NCBI GenBank assembly: GCA_958403605.1
Contig: CATXYA010000120.1
Location: 1-6,070, forward strand
DNA from: an uncultured Oscillospiraceae bacterium
GTDB lineage: Bacteria > Bacillota > Clostridia > Oscillospirales > Ruminococcaceae
Direction: 5' to 3'
DNA: 6,070 nt
This document shows positions 1 to 6,070 of the stretch, one piece after another. Positions within the stretch are counted from its first letter, which is position 1. The number at the start of each line of letters is the position of its first letter. The notes beneath the pieces are model-generated. The model saw only the letters and a list, made by a program, of their open reading frames with translations. It was not told where the DNA came from and ran no database searches. A program made the position numbers and the translations under genes.

Positions 1-184
1 GCAAGGAAAAACAAAAGCCAGCAGTAGGCCGTAGCTGCCCGCGGCCTTTGGCCGCGCGCAGACGTCCCTTGCAGGGGTGCTGTTCGCCAAGCCGGGCAAA
101 GCCCGGCTCGGACAGCATCGCCTTCCCCCGGTGGGGGAAGGTGACAGCCGCTTCGCGGCTGCCGGATGAGGGGGCGCCCCTGAG
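1..184. repeat. Multi-hairpin GC-rich intergenic element (probable dispersed repeat)
   Basis: This gene-free stretch is built from consecutive inverted repeats. The stems seen are 36-46 with 50-60 (one mismatch, loop TTT), 66-69 with 73-76, and 91-97 with 101-107 (loop AAA). The last of these is enclosed by an outer stem, 78-83 with 112-117. Then come 121-129 with 133-141 (perfect 9 bp, loop GGT) and 145-151 with 155-161 (perfect 7 bp, loop TTC), followed by the palindrome at 171-180. The CCTTCCCCC/GGGGGAAGG hairpin followed by a second hairpin and GGATGAGGGGG resembles a family of intergenic repeats that I associate with gut Oscillospiraceae genomes. That resemblance is from memory. Only one copy is in the window, so the repeat nature is inferred, and the left boundary may lie beyond base 1. 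No transposase or terminal target duplication is visible. Confidence 0.55.
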
Positions 185-190
185 CGTTTC

Positions 191-239
191 CGCCTCCAAA
201 ACAAAAGACAGGGCGCGGTTTTGGAAAACCGCGCCCTGT
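191..239 (-). terminator. Intrinsic terminator of aspS
   Basis: A perfect 15-bp inverted repeat pairs 208-222 with 225-239 and begins 9 nt after the aspS stop codon. On the minus strand the stem is GC-rich at its base (ACAGGGCGCGG) and is followed by the T-rich tract TCTTTTGTTTT at about 207-197. This is a classic rho-independent terminator. The plus-strand side is also followed by a T-rich run (TTTCTATTGTTTATT), so some bidirectional activity is possible. Confidence 0.9.
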
Positions 240-248
240 TTCTATTGT

Positions 249-2039
<1,791 letters not shown>

Positions 2040-2072
2040 GTTGTTCTCTCCTCTAAATGGATTCGTTCCTTC

Positions 2073-2101
2073 ATTATAATGCGCAGCGGCCAAAGCCGCA
2101 A
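2073..2101 (-). promoter_or_regulatory. aspS promoter, sigma-A type
   Basis: On the minus strand a perfect -10 box TATAAT (2078-2073) lies 17 nt downstream of TTGCGG (2101-2096), a weak -35 match with the conserved TTG. Transcription would start near 2066, giving a leader of about 27 nt before the ATG, which contains the ribosome binding site. That leader is too short for a T-box riboswitch. The -35/-10 spacer contains the inverted repeat GCGGC/GCCGC (2086-2090 with 2095-2099, loop CAAA), which overlaps the -35 box. Confidence 0.65.
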
Positions 2102-2107
2102 GCTTTT

Positions 2108-2120
2108 CCGTATTTTACGG
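2108..2120. promoter_or_regulatory. Small inverted repeat just upstream of the aspS -35 box
   Basis: CCGTA (2108-2112) and TACGG (2116-2120) form a perfect 5-bp inverted repeat around TTT, about 7 bp upstream of the proposed -35 element. It could be an operator half-site pair or an AT-rich upstream element, or it could be chance. No regulator family can be named from it. Confidence 0.25.
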
Positions 2121-2190
2121 TGTGATCTTCCGGCATTCCAGGGCAAGGCTGCGCCGATCCATGGGAAATGGAGGCGTTTTTTATAGGCAC

Positions 2191-2221
2191 GAAGAGAAAA
2201 CGACCCGCGGCAAGCGGATCG
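2191..2221 (-). terminator. Intrinsic terminator at the end of the sugar-use operon
   Basis: On the minus strand CGATCCGC (2221-2214), loop TTGCC, and GCGGGTCG (2208-2201) form an 8-bp stem with one G-T pair, followed directly by TTTTCTCTTC (2200-2191). It begins 7 nt after the GH51 stop codon. It separates the carbohydrate operon from the aspS promoter about 90 nt further on. Confidence 0.75.
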
Positions 2222-2228
2222 TTGGGAA

Positions 2229-5344
<3,116 letters not shown>

Positions 5345-5357
5345 GGCAGCGCTCCTT

Positions 5358-6070
5358 TCAGCCTTTCAGCCCGCTGGTGCTGATCCCCTCGATGAGATAC
5401 CGGTTAAAAAACAGGAACAGCAGGAACACCGGCAGCAGCGACACGGTGGACATGGCGAACAGCGTGGCGTAATCCGTCACCGAGGAGGAATCCACGAAGG
5501 CTTTCAGCGCCAGCGAGACCGTATATTTTTCCGGCCGCGAGAGGTAGAGCAGCGGCGGCAAAAATTCGTCCCACTTCCAGTAGAAGTTGATGATGATGGT
5601 GGTGACGAACGCCGGTTTGATGAGGGGAAGGATGATGCGGCCGAAAATACTGAACCGGTTGCAGCCGTCGATGGTCGCTGCTTCATCCAGCTCTTTGGGC
5701 AGGCCCTGGATAAACTGCATCATCATAAAGACAAAAAAAGCGCTGGAGAAAAAAGCCGGAACGATCAGGGGCAGATAAGTGTTGATCCAATGCAGCTTTT
5801 GAAAAATGATATACTGGGGGATCAGGATGATCTGGCTGGGCAGCATCAGCGTCATCATCATACAGCCGAACCAAAGCTGCCGGCCGGGGAATTTGATGCG
5901 GGTGAAGCCATAGGCCACCACCGCCGAAGAGACCGCCACCCCCAGGGTGGCTACGGAGGAGATGAGGATGGAGTTGAGAAAGTACCGGGAAAACGGTGTG
6001 CCGCCAAATCCCCGCCAGCCGGTCACATAATTTTCCAGCGTGAAGGCTTCCGGAAACAGGTGGAAGGATT
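5358..6070 (-). CDS. Carbohydrate ABC transporter permease, MalG family (5'-truncated by window edge)
   Basis: This is the C-terminal 236 residues of an inner-membrane permease of the CUT1 sugar-uptake family. The frame stays open to the right edge, reading SFHLFPEAFTLENYVTGW, the usual MalG-like segment after the first membrane helix and extracytoplasmic loop. The GTG at 6026 is therefore internal and not a start. About 30-50 N-terminal residues lie outside the window. Five hydrophobic segments are visible, near visible residues 28-54, 66-87, 96-118, 147-164 and 203-222. The EAA loop that contacts the ATPase is present as DEAATIDGCNRFSIFGRIILP (starting near residue 128). The C-terminus ISTSGLKG fits the family. 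The likely substrate is an arabinoxylo- or xylo-oligosaccharide, inferred from the two glycosidases immediately downstream. The partner permease, binding protein and ATPase are not in the window. Confidence 0.95.
   Translation of the reverse strand, partial: SFHLFPEAFTLENYVTGWRGFGGTPFSRYFLNSILISSVATLGVAVSSAVVAYGFTRIKFPGRQLWFGCMMMTLMLPSQIILIPQYIIFQKLHWINTYLPLIVPAFFSSAFFVFMMMQFIQGLPKELDEAATIDGCNRFSIFGRIILPLIKPAFVTTIIINFYWKWDEFLPPLLYLSRPEKYTVSLALKAFVDSSSVTDYATLFAMSTVSLLPVFLLFLFFNRYLIEGISTSGLKG

Noticed and set aside
1..118. A minus-strand open frame starting at ATG 118 (MLSEPGFARLGEQHP...) and running off the left edge.
   Set aside because: It is read through the hairpin element, has no clear ribosome binding site, and its codons are dictated by the inverted repeats. 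It is probably a spurious small frame, though the window edge prevents a firm test.
1..240. A CRISPR array or rRNA/tRNA genes, suggested by the dense repeats and GC-rich stems.
   Set aside because: The repeats are different inverted repeats, not regularly spaced direct repeats, and no tRNA cloverleaf or rRNA signature is present.
2040..2072. A possible T-box or other riboswitch leader for aspS.
   Set aside because: The leader from the predicted start site is only about 27 nt, and no specifier loop or antiterminator sequence is visible.

Overview
The window looks like ordinary chromosome from a GC-rich (roughly 60% by eye), gut-type member of the Firmicutes, most likely Oscillospiraceae/Ruminococcaceae (relatives of Faecalibacterium, Subdoligranulum or Gemmiger). 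This rests on three things: the enzymes resemble Firmicutes homologues, good AGGAG-type ribosome binding sites sit in front of all three complete genes, and the left end carries a multi-hairpin intergenic sequence of a kind I associate with these genomes. The taxonomic placement is inference.

All four supported genes lie on the minus strand. Reading in the direction of transcription (right to left), the right half is the tail of a carbohydrate-use operon. It holds the C-terminal part of a MalG-type sugar ABC transporter permease (running off the right edge), a GH43 beta-xylosidase/arabinofuranosidase, and a GH51 alpha-L-arabinofuranosidase. The permease and GH43 genes are 13 nt apart, with the permease stop next to the GH43 ribosome binding site. 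GH51 follows after a 50-nt gap if its start is the TTG proposed here. An intrinsic terminator lies 7 nt after the GH51 stop codon. Neither hydrolase has a signal peptide, so the operon probably imports arabinoxylan- or arabinan-derived oligosaccharides and cuts them to xylose and arabinose in the cytoplasm. The ATPase, the solute-binding protein, the second permease and any regulator are not in the window.

The left half is aspS, encoding aspartyl-tRNA synthetase. It is an independent unit with its own promoter (perfect TATAAT) in the 189-nt gap after the sugar operon, a short leader without room for a T-box, and a strong intrinsic terminator just after its stop codon. Beyond that terminator, positions 1-207 hold no convincing gene. 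They contain a chain of GC-rich hairpins that I interpret as a dispersed intergenic repeat element.

I looked for an undescribed system and do not see one. The points most worth a second look are the hairpin element, the inverted repeats inside and beside the aspS promoter, an unusual residue in the anticodon-binding domain of AspRS, and a possible second promoter in front of the GH51 gene.
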